From contig JBMZBC010000013.1 in NCBI GenBank assembly GCA_049611965.1, positions 1 to 46,773 on the forward strand: 46,773 bases of DNA, given 5' to 3'. Source of the DNA: UBA10364 sp049611965 (GTDB lineage Bacteria > Bacteroidota > Bacteroidia > Flavobacteriales > Schleiferiaceae). Every line of letters begins with the position of its first letter. Position 1 is the first letter of the stretch. A model generated the notes under the pieces. The model did no database searches. It was not told where the DNA came from and saw only the letters and a program-made list of their open reading frames with translations. Shown here in pieces: positions 17,241-26,246 of this stretch. The position numbers and the translations under genes are program-made.

Positions 17241-18647
17241 ATGAGCAACAAAAATACATCCTTAATACGCCTAGCAGGGCCAATCTCGGCTTTTATTATT
17301 TCCTTCTTTGGGGGTTTTGAATCACACTTTGTGTTATTGGGAATCACTGCTTGGATGCTTATTTGGTGGATATCTGAGACTGTACATCTTGCTGTCACCG
17401 CGCTTTTACCATTGCTTCTCTTCCCGCTTTTTGGACTGATGGAAGCAAAGAGTATGTCGTCGTACTATGCCCATCCGCTGGTGTACCTGTTTTTTGGTGG
17501 TTTTATCATCGCAAGAGCTCTTGAAGAAACTAACCTGCATTACCGTATAGCGCTTTGGATTTTACGCCGGACAGGCACCAGTAGTCGTGGCCTTCTTGCT
17601 GGCTTTATGCTTAGTACTGCCTTTATGTCCATGTGGATCAGTAACACGGCAACCTCCATTATGATGCTCCCTATTGCTACGAGTGTCTTAGCGGTTCTTC
17701 CTAAGGCGTCTGCTGAAAAAATGGAGCGCCCCTTGCTCTTAAGCATAGCCTGGGCGGCCAACATTGGTGGAATGGCAACAATTATCGGCACACCGCCTAA
17801 CATGATTTTTGCAGGATTCATAAGCGAGCATTTAGACCGTCAGATAGGATTTGTTGAATGGCTGCCGATAGGGCTTTCTGCTTCTGTAACCATTGGGTTA
17901 ACAGCATATGCCATTCTATCGCGCAGCTTGAGGACACTGGCTCTTTCCCCTCAAGAACAAAAGGAAACAGAACGCTATTTACAACAGGAGTGGGACCGCT
18001 TAGGTTCCATGAACAAGGCGCAGAGAAAAGTGGCCATTATATTCACCTCGACAGCCTTGCTGTGGATCATGCGACCCTATTTAGGTGCTTTGAGTGCCCA
18101 TATTCATTGGTCGGACACAGGGATTTCATTACTTGCAGCTGTATTGCTCTTCAGTCTCACGAGAGAACCGGGTAAGAACCTTTTGGATTGGGAGAGCACC
18201 TCTAAGCTTCCTTGGGGAATTCTCATCCTATTTGGGGGTGGATTGGCCTTGGCCGGCACCTTGCAACAGAGCTATTGGTTTGAAGCCTTGGAAGTAGGCA
18301 TGACGTCCTTCGAAAACATACCTATCTTGTTTTGGGTAATCATCATGGCACTTCTAGGTGTTTTTGCTACCGAGTTACTGAGTAATATGGCATTGGTCAG
18401 TGCATTGATGCCGCTTGTACTCAGCCTTTCGCTGACGTTTGGCTGGTCGATGGAAATCTTGAGCATGCCTTTAGTATTGGGCGCGAGTTGTGCATTTATG
18501 CTTCCAATGGCCACACCGCCAAATGCTATCGTTTTTTCTACAGGTAAATTAACGGTGGGATATATGATGGCGAGAGGTATAAAACTCAATATTATTGCCG
18601 TTGCTATACTCGTCGCCCTAGGCATGGTGCTCGTTACAATGGGCTAA
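17241..18647 (+). CDS. DASS/SLC13-family sodium-coupled anion transporter
   Basis: 468 residues with about 11 hydrophobic segments. The two symmetry-related substrate/sodium motifs are visible: SNTATSIMMLPIA with GTPPNMIF in the first repeat, and ELLSNMALVSALMPL with ATPPNAIVFSTG in the second. Family members import di- and tricarboxylates, sulfate or phosphate with sodium. SNT motifs in some members mark dicarboxylate use, so C4-dicarboxylate uptake is a fair guess. The frame is open to a GTG at 17208, but the ATG at 17241 avoids overlap with rdgB. Its end overlaps oxyR by 14 bp. Confidence 0.92.
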   Translation: MSNKNTSLIRLAGPISAFIISFFGGFESHFVLLGITAWMLIWWISETVHLAVTALLPLLLFPLFGLMEAKSMSSYYAHPLVYLFFGGFIIARALEETNLHYRIALWILRRTGTSSRGLLAGFMLSTAFMSMWISNTATSIMMLPIATSVLAVLPKASAEKMERPLLLSIAWAANIGGMATIIGTPPNMIFAGFISEHLDRQIGFVEWLPIGLSASVTIGLTAYAILSRSLRTLALSPQEQKETERYLQQEWDRLGSMNKAQRKVAIIFTSTALLWIMRPYLGALSAHIHWSDTGISLLAAVLLFSLTREPGKNLLDWESTSKLPWGILILFGGGLALAGTLQQSYWFEALEVGMTSFENIPILFWVIIMALLGVFATELLSNMALVSALMPLVLSLSLTFGWSMEILSMPLVLGASCAFMLPMATPPNAIVFSTGKLTVGYMMARGIKLNIIAVAILVALGMVLVTMG

Positions 18648-19563
18648 CGACTTGCTCTGGGGATTCGAGCACCTTTTTTGGAAGGTTTTTTAGAATGACT
18701 TTTTCGAGCGCTTGTATCCACTCGAGTTTGAGCTGTGTACGCGAATGTATCAGGCTCACCTGTCTAGTGGGCGTTGGCTCTGCAATGGGCTTGATGGATC
18801 CTTTGTAGCGATCGTTTAGGTCGATACCTGTTAGATATGGCAATAGTGTCATGCCCATGCCTTTGTCGGCCAATTTAACTAAGGTGTCGAAGTGTCCACT
18901 TTCCATGTGAATGCCGTCGCCATTAAGGTTTTTAGGGTTGCACAACGAGAGCACGCTGTTTCTAAAGCAATGCCCTTCGTTTAGTAAGAGCAATTCATCT
19001 GGGTTAATTTCCGAGGCCAATAAGAACCTATCCTTTGAAAACTTGTGGTAGCTCGGTACAAAAGCAACAAACGGTTCGTGGTACAGTGGCTTCTCTACAA
19101 TACCGCGTTCCTCTAGAGGCGTGGCTGCAATACCAACATCTATACGGTCTTTACGCAAGGCCTCAATCATGTCGGCTGTTTTCATTTCCTCAACGAACAA
19201 CTTGATTTTAGGAAAAGCTTGGTTGAACTCTACTAAGAATCGAGGTAATAAACTAGGAGCTATAGTAGGTATAACTGCCAAACGAAGGTCGCCCTCGAAG
19301 GTGCCTTTAATTTGCTTGGACATGTGCTCAAGTACAGCAGCTTCTTGCAAGACTTTCCTGGCTTGCTCCAAAATTTTTTCACCCAATGGAGTGGGGACAA
19401 TTGGTTGCTTTGAGCGATCGAAAATTAAGATATCGAGCTCTTCTTCGAGCTTCTGAATCTGCATACTCAAAGTCGGCTGGGTAACAAAACAAGCCTCCGC
19501 AGCGCGCGCGAAATGGCGGTGGTTGTCTACAGCTACGATGTAACGGAATTGAGTAATAGTCAT
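18634..19563 (-). CDS. oxyR: Hydrogen-peroxide sensor LysR-type regulator OxyR
   Basis: 309 residues. The N-terminal winged helix-turn-helix (ARAAEACFVTQPTLSMQIQKLEEEL, about 20-45) is of LysR type. The effector domain has Cys199 in GHCFRN and Cys208 in LSLC, the same numbers as the redox pair of E. coli OxyR. It should therefore form a disulfide on peroxide exposure and activate catalase/peroxidase genes; targets are not visible here. It faces the DASS transporter tail to tail with a 14-bp overlap, and diverges from the Nudix gene across an 84-bp gap that may hold an autoregulatory site. Confidence 0.93.
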   Translation of the reverse strand: MTITQFRYIVAVDNHRHFARAAEACFVTQPTLSMQIQKLEEELDILIFDRSKQPIVPTPLGEKILEQARKVLQEAAVLEHMSKQIKGTFEGDLRLAVIPTIAPSLLPRFLVEFNQAFPKIKLFVEEMKTADMIEALRKDRIDVGIAATPLEERGIVEKPLYHEPFVAFVPSYHKFSKDRFLLASEINPDELLLLNEGHCFRNSVLSLCNPKNLNGDGIHMESGHFDTLVKLADKGMGMTLLPYLTGIDLNDRYKGSIKPIAEPTPTRQVSLIHSRTQLKLEWIQALEKVILKNLPKKVLESPEQVVSPL

Positions 19564-19647
19564 ATCTTATGGGGGCTAGGACTTTAATAGATAACAAAAA
19601 TTGAATGGAAAGTTCATGGCCTTTACACGTTTCGGTACATTTATTCG

Positions 19648-20259
19648 GTGAACACAGATCAACTCCTTTCTACGCTGGCCCACAAAGGCGAAGCCCCTTC
19701 GTTTCAAAATCCAATGATGCCTTGGTTTCGAAAGATGGTGCATACCTCACAAAAAACAATGGACCAAGCTAAAAAGGCGGCTGTACTGGCGCACCTTTTT
19801 GAAGGATCGGATGGTCTTGAGCTACTGTTTATGAAGCGTCCGCCATACGACGGCACACACGGTGGACAGATTAGTTTTCCTGGCGGTAGAAAGGAATTGA
19901 GCGACTCAAGTTACGAGCAGACCGCCTTACGAGAAACGGCGGAGGAGGTTGGAATTCCTAAAAAAAGCGTGACAGTGATTCGCAAACTAGATCCCTTGTA
20001 CATACCTCCGTCAAACTTTGTGGTTCATCCATTCATCGGGTATTCTAAAGAGCTTCCAGAATTGGTCCTTGATCCCAATGAAGTGGCCTATACTTTTTCA
20101 ATACCATTACAGGTATTGATGTCAGGCGAACTCATTGGAAAGGCTACTGTTCCTACAAAATACGGCAAGGTGAAAGTCCCGGCATATCTGTGGGGTGATG
20201 AAGTCATTTGGGGTGCAACAGCAATGATCACGGCAAGAATAGTGGGGCTTTTGTCCTAA
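19648..20259 (+). CDS. Nudix hydrolase, CoA pyrophosphatase type
   Basis: 203 residues. The Nudix region at 79-103 reads GGRKELSDSSYEQTALRETAEEVGI, with a D in place of the first E as in NudL-type CoA pyrophosphatases. It is preceded by the family segment FMKRPPYDGTHGGQISFPGG. Such enzymes cut CoA or oxidised CoA to 3',5'-ADP and phosphopantetheine. The only suitable start is a GTG at 19648. It heads a plus-strand run with an acyltransferase and two MbnP-like lipoproteins. Confidence 0.9.
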   Translation: MNTDQLLSTLAHKGEAPSFQNPMMPWFRKMVHTSQKTMDQAKKAAVLAHLFEGSDGLELLFMKRPPYDGTHGGQISFPGGRKELSDSSYEQTALRETAEEVGIPKKSVTVIRKLDPLYIPPSNFVVHPFIGYSKELPELVLDPNEVAYTFSIPLQVLMSGELIGKATVPTKYGKVKVPAYLWGDEVIWGATAMITARIVGLLS

Positions 20260-21044
20260 GGAGTATATTTGCCGAACTACTGAAATTAGTACACGTGTTA
20301 AACCCTTTTAAAAAAGACAGCTTCGGATATAACCTGTTGATCAAAAGAACGGTCATTTTCGTTTTTGGATTAATCACATGGTATCGATTCTTTCGTTTAA
20401 ACTCAGTGCAGATTGTAGGTGGTGATAAACTTAAGGACCTACCTGAGCGTGGCGTTTTGTTTGTGTCCAACCACCAAACGTATTTCGCCGATGTAAGTGC
20501 GATGTACCAGGTCTTTAACGCAGCGGAAAACAAGGTATACAACAGGGTGCCGTTTGCAACTTTGTTTCGTCCTAAGCTCAATGTCTTCTTTGTGGCTGCT
20601 GCAGAGACGATGAAGAAGGGGTTGTTGCCCAAACTGATGCAATATGCGGGAAGTGTTAGTATCAAGCGTACTTGGCGTGAGGCGGGTAAAACGATCAATA
20701 GAGGTGTAGATCCAAAAGATATTGACAACATTAAAAAAGCCATGGAAACAGGCTGGACTATTACCTTTCCACAAGGCACGACACGTCCATTTGTAAAGGG
20801 AAGACGAGGTACAGTTCATTTGATTCGAGAGTTAAATCCTGTAGTGGTTCCCGTGGTGATTAATGGCTTTCGTCGAGCCTTCGACAAAACGGGTATGTTT
20901 GTGAAGAGTACGGGTAACCTATTAACCATTACCTTTAAGGAGCCTTTGGAACTTGATTTTTCCAAAGAGAATGATGATTTGTTAGACCAAATTATGGTGG
21001 CCATTGAACAGGCGCCTGAGTTTTTGAAAATAAAGGAAGAATGA
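20208..21044 (+). CDS. Lysophospholipid-type acyltransferase with altered motifs
   Basis: Up to 278 residues. It has the AGPAT-like core: a membrane-associated N-terminus, then SNHQTYFAD, and FPQGTTRP further on. Motif I is HX5D (His89, Asp95) instead of HX4D, and motif III has Gln and an extra Thr in place of EGTRS. It could be a Bacteroidota-specific lipid O-acyltransferase or have changed activity. There is no in-frame ATG near the start. The TTG at 20208 gives a 52-bp overlap with the Nudix gene; GTG at 20295 is the alternative but drops the hydrophobic IFAELLKLVHVL segment. It overlaps the next gene by 4 bp. Confidence 0.82.
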   Translation: MGCNSNDHGKNSGAFVLRSIFAELLKLVHVLNPFKKDSFGYNLLIKRTVIFVFGLITWYRFFRLNSVQIVGGDKLKDLPERGVLFVSNHQTYFADVSAMYQVFNAAENKVYNRVPFATLFRPKLNVFFVAAAETMKKGLLPKLMQYAGSVSIKRTWREAGKTINRGVDPKDIDNIKKAMETGWTITFPQGTTRPFVKGRRGTVHLIRELNPVVVPVVINGFRRAFDKTGMFVKSTGNLLTITFKEPLELDFSKENDDLLDQIMVAIEQAPEFLKIKEE

Positions 21045-21802
21045 AAAGATTCATTGTAGCATTATTAACCATTGGTGCATTCGCATCGTGTGAACGTGAG
21101 ATTACTGTTGTTGATCCAGCTGCGTTGGACGATCGCAATATATACATCCGTGCCTACAAATATTTTGACGGTGATATTGCAGATACAAGCACGGTATATC
21201 AAATCAACGGCGACCTTATTAAGTTGAGTCATGTCTACATCACGCTCAGCGGTGCTGAGTTTGTAAGTATTGATGAAAAGGATACCACACGCACAGAGAA
21301 CGACTTAACAGCGATTGATCTGCTTACAACTTCAGAAGTCAAGCTCGCTCAGTTGCCGCGCGGTTCGTACAATGGCCGTTTGAATTACCACATCGGTTTG
21401 GACAGTACTCGAGCCTATGCCGCCCCGGAGACGCTTGAAGAAACGAACCCGTTGGTCAAGGGACATTTGTGGAATGGACCGGCTACAGGACACAGCTTCT
21501 TCCAATTAGAGGGTCGAGTTTTTGACCCGAATGATTCTTTATTCACCACACCAACGAGTACCTTTACTTGGAGAATTGCAACGGAGGATATGGTGATTGA
21601 GCGCAGTGAAAAGCGCAATTTCAATGTCGGGGCCAATAAGGATGTTTTCTTTGTTATTGATTTAGATATTGAAAAGCTATTCTTAGGCCTACAGCCGTCT
21701 TCAACACCGGAAATCTATTCTGATCCAGGGGATGCTGCGGACTACAATAAAGCCCAGATTCTTAGCGATAATCTAAAGAGCGAGTTTGTATTCAAACTTT
21801 AG
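21041..21802 (+). CDS. MbnP-like lipoprotein, divergent copy
   Basis: 253 residues. A lipoprotein signal (GAFASC, lipid Cys17) exports it to the periplasmic face or outer membrane. The body follows the MbnP-like plan: ahead of an ID segment comes LSHVYITLSGAEFV, then GSYNGRLNYHIGLDST, then HSFFQLEGRV. The MYWTW block of the next gene is replaced by HLWNG. MbnP was described with MbnH, a di-haem enzyme that modifies an MbnP tryptophan for copper binding; no mbnH is present here. It overlaps the acyltransferase by 4 bp and lies 7 bp before the second copy. Confidence 0.75.
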   Translation: MKRFIVALLTIGAFASCEREITVVDPAALDDRNIYIRAYKYFDGDIADTSTVYQINGDLIKLSHVYITLSGAEFVSIDEKDTTRTENDLTAIDLLTTSEVKLAQLPRGSYNGRLNYHIGLDSTRAYAAPETLEETNPLVKGHLWNGPATGHSFFQLEGRVFDPNDSLFTTPTSTFTWRIATEDMVIERSEKRNFNVGANKDVFFVIDLDIEKLFLGLQPSSTPEIYSDPGDAADYNKAQILSDNLKSEFVFKL

Positions 21803-21809
21803 CGTAAGC

Positions 21810-22505
21810 ATGAAAAAGCTTCCTTTCTATGGACTGTTATCTCTCCTCATCCTTGCCGGATGTAGACCCGGAGATAAAAAGGTAACTGTTGAATTTCAGT
21901 GGATTCAAAACGGTACGCCATATACTCAGAGCACGCCTTTCTTCAAAGGAGATACGGCAATTGCAATTGATCTTTTCCACTTCTATATCAGCGATCTTCG
22001 AGCAGGCGATCAGCTCCTGAGTGATGTACTGTTCGTGGACCCTAGCGATAGTGCTTTCAGCACTTATACATTGGACCTGCAGCGAAGAGTAGATCAAATT
22101 AGTTTTGGCTTAGGTGTCCCGTCGGACATGAATGCCATGGACCCAACTTCCTTCGAAACCACACATCCTTTGAGCAGTGCCTATGCTATGTATTGGACTT
22201 GGGCCTCTAAATACAGGTTCCTTAAAGCCGAAGGACGATTCAACGCAGGCGGCGACTTGAGCAATGCTACGACCAATGGCGGTATTATTTGGCATACTGG
22301 AACCGATCCGCTGTACAGAACACGAACCTTTGATGTACCTGTACGACCTGGTGACCGATTAGTGGTTAAAATGGATCTTGACCTTCTATTGGGTAATGTG
22401 AGCCTTGCTAACGACGGATTCACTCACACTACCGTTGATACCTATGCCACTGCAGAGAAGGTGAGCAACCAAGCTATCGCCGCGATTGAAGTAGTGGTGG
22501 AATAA
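21810..22505 (+). CDS. MbnP family lipoprotein
   Basis: 231 residues. Lipoprotein signal MKKLPFYGLLSLLILAGC (lipid Cys18). MbnP features are IAIDLFHFYISDLR near the start, then the repeated pattern QISFGLGVPSDMN and the conserved block THPLSSAYAMYWTWASKYRFLKAEG. It ends with a beta-rich VKMDLDLLLGNV region. The frame reaches back to 21786 but the ATG at 21810 starts exactly at the signal peptide. A role in copper or other metal handling is known for one MbnP; here it is an inference. No terminator separates it from the convergent gene 5 bp away. Confidence 0.85.
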   Translation: MKKLPFYGLLSLLILAGCRPGDKKVTVEFQWIQNGTPYTQSTPFFKGDTAIAIDLFHFYISDLRAGDQLLSDVLFVDPSDSAFSTYTLDLQRRVDQISFGLGVPSDMNAMDPTSFETTHPLSSAYAMYWTWASKYRFLKAEGRFNAGGDLSNATTNGGIIWHTGTDPLYRTRTFDVPVRPGDRLVVKMDLDLLLGNVSLANDGFTHTTVDTYATAEKVSNQAIAAIEVVVE

Positions 22506-22510
22506 GGGGA

Positions 22511-23260
22511 TTACCTAAACAAGAAACTGATTTTCACGCCGCCTAAGAGCGCAGGGGCTACATTGGTGCTTTCATTCAAGTTGTACTGTCCGACGAATAA
22601 ACCTGATGTAGGATCAAATATCTGCTCGAAATCTGTTGTTGATCTGTTTTTTTGTCGAATGCCTGCGCCGATGTACCAATCGAGAATCATTTTTTCTGAT
22701 GGACGGCTTTGATATCCCATGGTGAAACCTACATCTGACCAACGGAAAAATTCACTCACCGTTGTATCCATTCCGAAATCATCGAGTGTGGTAAAGTCTT
22801 GGGCGTAGTTGCGCACGTTGAGGTTGAATGCTACGTAATACCCGTCTTGAAATGCATTTCCTTCTGGAAAGAACTTGGTATTGAAAAGTGCGGAGTAGCT
22901 GACTTTACTCACTGTTTCTCCATCGCCACGTTCGCTGTATCCACGAATGAGATCCTCGGTTAGGTTGTAAGTAGTTAGACCCAAACCAGCTTCGATAGTG
23001 ATATAATCACTGACTTTATGTTCGTAAGAAAGAGGGATTTCCCCTGCAATGAGTGAAGCTGGGCTAATCTTTAATGCGTGATTGTAACGGCTGTAATACA
23101 TGCCGCCAAGATTTGCACTCGAACTCGATGGGCTGATCTGTACCGAAGAATTCCCATAGGTCGTTGTACTGAGATCGCGTTTACGAACAATCACAGCTTG
23201 TGCATTTGCTTCAACACTCAGGAGGCCTAGGAAAATTAATGAATACAGAAATCTCTTCAT
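22511..23260 (-). CDS. Outer-membrane beta-barrel-like protein
   Basis: 249 residues. Signal peptide MKRFLYSLIFLGLLSVEANAQ. Residues about 70-249 alternate beta strands with aromatic girdles (SYEHKVSDYITIEAGLGLTTY, GYYVAFNLNVRNYA, WYIGAGIRQKN) and finish with VKISFLFR, a barrel-type C-terminal strand. No family is recognised. It is convergent with the MbnP pair (5 bp) and divergent from the secreted protein at 23327. A link to the MbnP lipoproteins is possible from position only. Confidence 0.75.
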   Translation of the reverse strand: MKRFLYSLIFLGLLSVEANAQAVIVRKRDLSTTTYGNSSVQISPSSSSANLGGMYYSRYNHALKISPASLIAGEIPLSYEHKVSDYITIEAGLGLTTYNLTEDLIRGYSERGDGETVSKVSYSALFNTKFFPEGNAFQDGYYVAFNLNVRNYAQDFTTLDDFGMDTTVSEFFRWSDVGFTMGYQSRPSEKMILDWYIGAGIRQKNRSTTDFEQIFDPTSGLFVGQYNLNESTNVAPALLGGVKISFLFR

Positions 23261-23326
23261 ACTGCGTTAGTTTATCATTAGGGTGCTGTATCTTACCATC
23301 AATGTACAAAAACTTTACCGTTTTCT

Positions 23327-24892
23327 ATGACCACTTTTCTTAAGCGCTCCATTACACTGATTACTTGTTGTTTAGTAGTAACAACAGGGCTTGCACAGGG
23401 TTCATACCCCTTACTGGAATGGAGTCCAGAATACAATGCTAGGAGTGCAAAATTTGACCGGATCTTGCAATCAAGCGAACAAGGTTTCTTTACTTATCGA
23501 CCTGCCGCTGCATCCATCATTTCGGGTGCTCGCGATGAATATTTCGCGTATTACAACCGTTACGATTTAAGCGAACAATGGTTGCTAAAAAACCCAAGGT
23601 GGGAATGGAATGGACGCAGGGTAGACTTCAAGGAAAGTCTGATGCTCGGTGGTGTTCAGTATTTGTTTTACGAAAGCTATGACCGTCAATCGGACACTCG
23701 GAATTTATTGGTTCGAACCTTGGATACCCTGGCCAATCTAAGTGCGCCGAAATTAATAGAGACGTTGGATTCAAAAAGACGATCTCAAGGAGACTTTACC
23801 ATCAAAGCATCGCAGGATCGAACGAAATTCGCAGTGTTTACAAACCCACCTTATGAGCGGTTTGGAAGCGAAAACTTTTACGTAAGATTGTACAGCGCAG
23901 ACCTTGCAGAGGATTGGAACGCCGATATAGAACTCAATGTTCGTGACAGAAACTTCAACATTATCGATTTCGATTTATCGAACTCCGGCGATGTATTCAT
24001 CCTGAGCGCATTCGATAATAGTCCGAATGTGATGTTACAGAGTGGCAAAGACCTAGAGTACAAACTGATGCGTATTGGCGCCGGCGATAACAATCAAATC
24101 ACCGAATTCGACCTTGGATTGCGCAATGTTGCGGTGCATTCATTAGGTATCGAATGTGACCTAAAAGACAACCAAATGGCCATCTCTGGCTTTTACGGTA
24201 AACGCAACTTCTATGATATGGATGGAGCACTTTACCTGAGTGTTGACCAGAGTAGAGGAGAGGTGGTTTCGACCAATTTGAATCCGTTTACTCAAGAGTT
24301 TGTCGCACAATTCAACCGATTCCGAGCGCGTCGCGGAAAAGGTATTCGCAGGAATTTCGTTTTCCGTCAATTTCTACCAAGACCCGATGGCGGCGCCTAT
24401 GTGATCGCAGAGGATTACGAGGTGCGTGTGCAAACCGTGCAAACCTCGCGTGGAACGACGACGACCAACTATTACTACTATTACAATGACATCATTGTCT
24501 TGAGTATTGATGCAAAAGGCGAAGTTGATTGGTATGCTCATGTGCCCAAGCGTCAAAGTTCTATGAATGATGGTGGTTATTACCTCGGTTATACCTTCTT
24601 GGTGAATGAATCTGGGTTACACTTTGTCTTCAACGATCATCGTAAGAATGCCAAGCGCTGGGGTAAGAAAACACTACGTGCCATTACGAATGCGAAGAAT
24701 GGTAATCTTGTAATGGTAAGTTTAAGCCACGATGCAGAGATGGTGTATACGGTATTAAACAGAAATAAGCGCCAAAAATTCAGAGTAAGCCCTCGTTCTT
24801 CTAGACAAGCAAACGACGGCTATGACGGTGCGGTTCTCTTATCTTTGCGAGGCAGCCGTATACGATTCGGGAATCTTTATTTCGAAGAATAA
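23327..24892 (+). CDS. Large secreted protein of unknown function
   Basis: 521 residues. Signal peptide of about 24 residues (CCLVVTTGLAQ), then a soluble beta-rich body with repeated strand patterns (YFAYYNRYDLSEQW, FYVRLYSADLAEDW) that could be a propeller. A Thr/Tyr tract (GTTTTNYYYYYND, about residue 380-392) stands out. No T9SS C-terminal signal is obvious. Its stop touches the start of mpl (zero spacing), so the two are cotranscribed. Function unknown; a cell-envelope role is suggested only by context. Confidence 0.8.
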   Translation: MTTFLKRSITLITCCLVVTTGLAQGSYPLLEWSPEYNARSAKFDRILQSSEQGFFTYRPAAASIISGARDEYFAYYNRYDLSEQWLLKNPRWEWNGRRVDFKESLMLGGVQYLFYESYDRQSDTRNLLVRTLDTLANLSAPKLIETLDSKRRSQGDFTIKASQDRTKFAVFTNPPYERFGSENFYVRLYSADLAEDWNADIELNVRDRNFNIIDFDLSNSGDVFILSAFDNSPNVMLQSGKDLEYKLMRIGAGDNNQITEFDLGLRNVAVHSLGIECDLKDNQMAISGFYGKRNFYDMDGALYLSVDQSRGEVVSTNLNPFTQEFVAQFNRFRARRGKGIRRNFVFRQFLPRPDGGAYVIAEDYEVRVQTVQTSRGTTTTNYYYYYNDIIVLSIDAKGEVDWYAHVPKRQSSMNDGGYYLGYTFLVNESGLHFVFNDHRKNAKRWGKKTLRAITNAKNGNLVMVSLSHDAEMVYTVLNRNKRQKFRVSPRSSRQANDGYDGAVLLSLRGSRIRFGNLYFEE

Positions 24893-26230
24893 ATGAGAGT
24901 ACATTTCATTGCCATAGGAGGTTCTGCCATGCATAACCTCGCCATAGCTTTACATAACTCTGGTCACCAGGTCAGTGGTTCTGACGATCAAATTTTTGAA
25001 CCTTCTCGTTCAAGATTGGCTGCCAAAGGCTTACTTCCTGCCGCTGAGGGATGGGACGAAAGCAACATTTCCACAGACCTCGACGCTATCATACTTGGAA
25101 TGCATGCGCGCAAGGACAATCCAGAACTACTTAAAGCACAAGCGCTCGATCTTAACATCTTTAGCTACCCTGAATTTTTATACGAGGTTAGTAAAGACAT
25201 GACTCGGGTGGTCATCGCTGGTTCTCACGGAAAGACCACTACGACGGCCATGGTATTGCACGCCATGCAGCATGCTGGAATGTCAACCAACTACATGGTA
25301 GGCGCTCAATTAGAGGGCTTCGACTGTATGGTGGAGCTCGAAAGTGGTTCGGATTTCATGGTAATGGAAGGCGATGAATACCTGAGCTCACCGATAGATT
25401 TACGTCCAAAATTTCACCTGTATCGACCTAATATTACGGTCATTACAGGAATTGCCTGGGATCACATAAATGTGTTCCCTACGTTTGAATCTTATGTGGA
25501 CCAATTCAAGAAATACATCGATACCATCGAGCCTGGTGGTGCTTTGATTTACAATGAGAATGATCCTGTTCTAAAGGAATTAGTGGAGCAAAGTGATGCT
25601 CCTGTGAAGCGTTTTCCATATTCGTTACCGGAACACTTTATCGATGAAGGAACTACGTACATCGAAACGGCTGAGGGTGCTATGCCATTGCAAGTTTTTG
25701 GCAAGCACAATCTCAGCAATCTTGAAGCGGCGCGCTGGATTTGCTTGGAAATGGGGCTTCAGGAAGATGATTTCCACGATGCCATTGCAAGTTTCACGGG
25801 TGCGCAGAATAGGATGCAGCGTTTAGCAGGATCATCCGTACCCGTTTTCCGGGATTTTGCCCATGCCCCGTCAAAAGTACAAGCGGCAGTTGCTGCTCTT
25901 GCTGAGCAATACGGCGATGTTCGCGCAGTACTCGAATTACACACCTTTAGCAGTTTAAATCCAGAGTTCATACCACAGTATAAAGGAGTCCTTGATCCCG
26001 CCCAAGAGCGTTGGGTCTATTACAGTCCCCAAGCTGTTGCTCACAAGAAATTGCCAGCACTGAGCAAAGAAGACGTACAGTCGGCATTCGGGCAGGGTGT
26101 TGTTGTTTTTGACGATGCGCAAGAATTGGCTAAAGCACTTGAAAGCAAAGGCGATACTAAGGCAGTAGTGATGATGAGTAGCGGGAATTTCTCCGGGATC
26201 GATCTTGGAAGTTTATTTGCTTCATTTTAA
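24893..26230 (+). CDS. mpl: UDP-MurNAc:tripeptide ligase Mpl (murein recycling)
   Basis: 445 residues of the Mur ligase superfamily. It opens with VHFIAIGGSAMHNLAIAL (the Rossmann-like UDP-binding start of Mpl/MurC). The ATP-binding loop is AGSHGKTTTT (109-118), followed by MEGDEYLSS with the carbamylated-lysine-type region. Mpl joins recycled L-Ala-gamma-D-Glu-meso-Dap to UDP-MurNAc in the cytoplasm. MurC is the main alternative, but the short N-terminus and DEYLSSPIDLRPKFHLYRP segment favour Mpl. It follows the secreted protein gene directly. Confidence 0.92.
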   Translation: MRVHFIAIGGSAMHNLAIALHNSGHQVSGSDDQIFEPSRSRLAAKGLLPAAEGWDESNISTDLDAIILGMHARKDNPELLKAQALDLNIFSYPEFLYEVSKDMTRVVIAGSHGKTTTTAMVLHAMQHAGMSTNYMVGAQLEGFDCMVELESGSDFMVMEGDEYLSSPIDLRPKFHLYRPNITVITGIAWDHINVFPTFESYVDQFKKYIDTIEPGGALIYNENDPVLKELVEQSDAPVKRFPYSLPEHFIDEGTTYIETAEGAMPLQVFGKHNLSNLEAARWICLEMGLQEDDFHDAIASFTGAQNRMQRLAGSSVPVFRDFAHAPSKVQAAVAALAEQYGDVRAVLELHTFSSLNPEFIPQYKGVLDPAQERWVYYSPQAVAHKKLPALSKEDVQSAFGQGVVVFDDAQELAKALESKGDTKAVVMMSSGNFSGIDLGSLFASF

Positions 26231-26242
26231 TGCATAAATTTG
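26212..26242 (+). promoter_or_regulatory. Candidate promoter giving a very short pyrR leader
   Basis: TAAATTTG at 26235-26242 is a perfect -7 box. TTTA at 26212-26215 gives a 19-nt spacer; TTTG at 26216-26219 would give 15. The box ends only 4 nt before the pyrR ATG, so a transcript from it would start at or next to the start codon. Confidence 0.4.
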
Positions 26243-26246
26243 CAGC

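Noticed and set aside
20228..20779. 183-codon minus-strand frame opposite the acyltransferase
   Set aside because: Shadow of the acyltransferase gene, whose motifs are on the plus strand.
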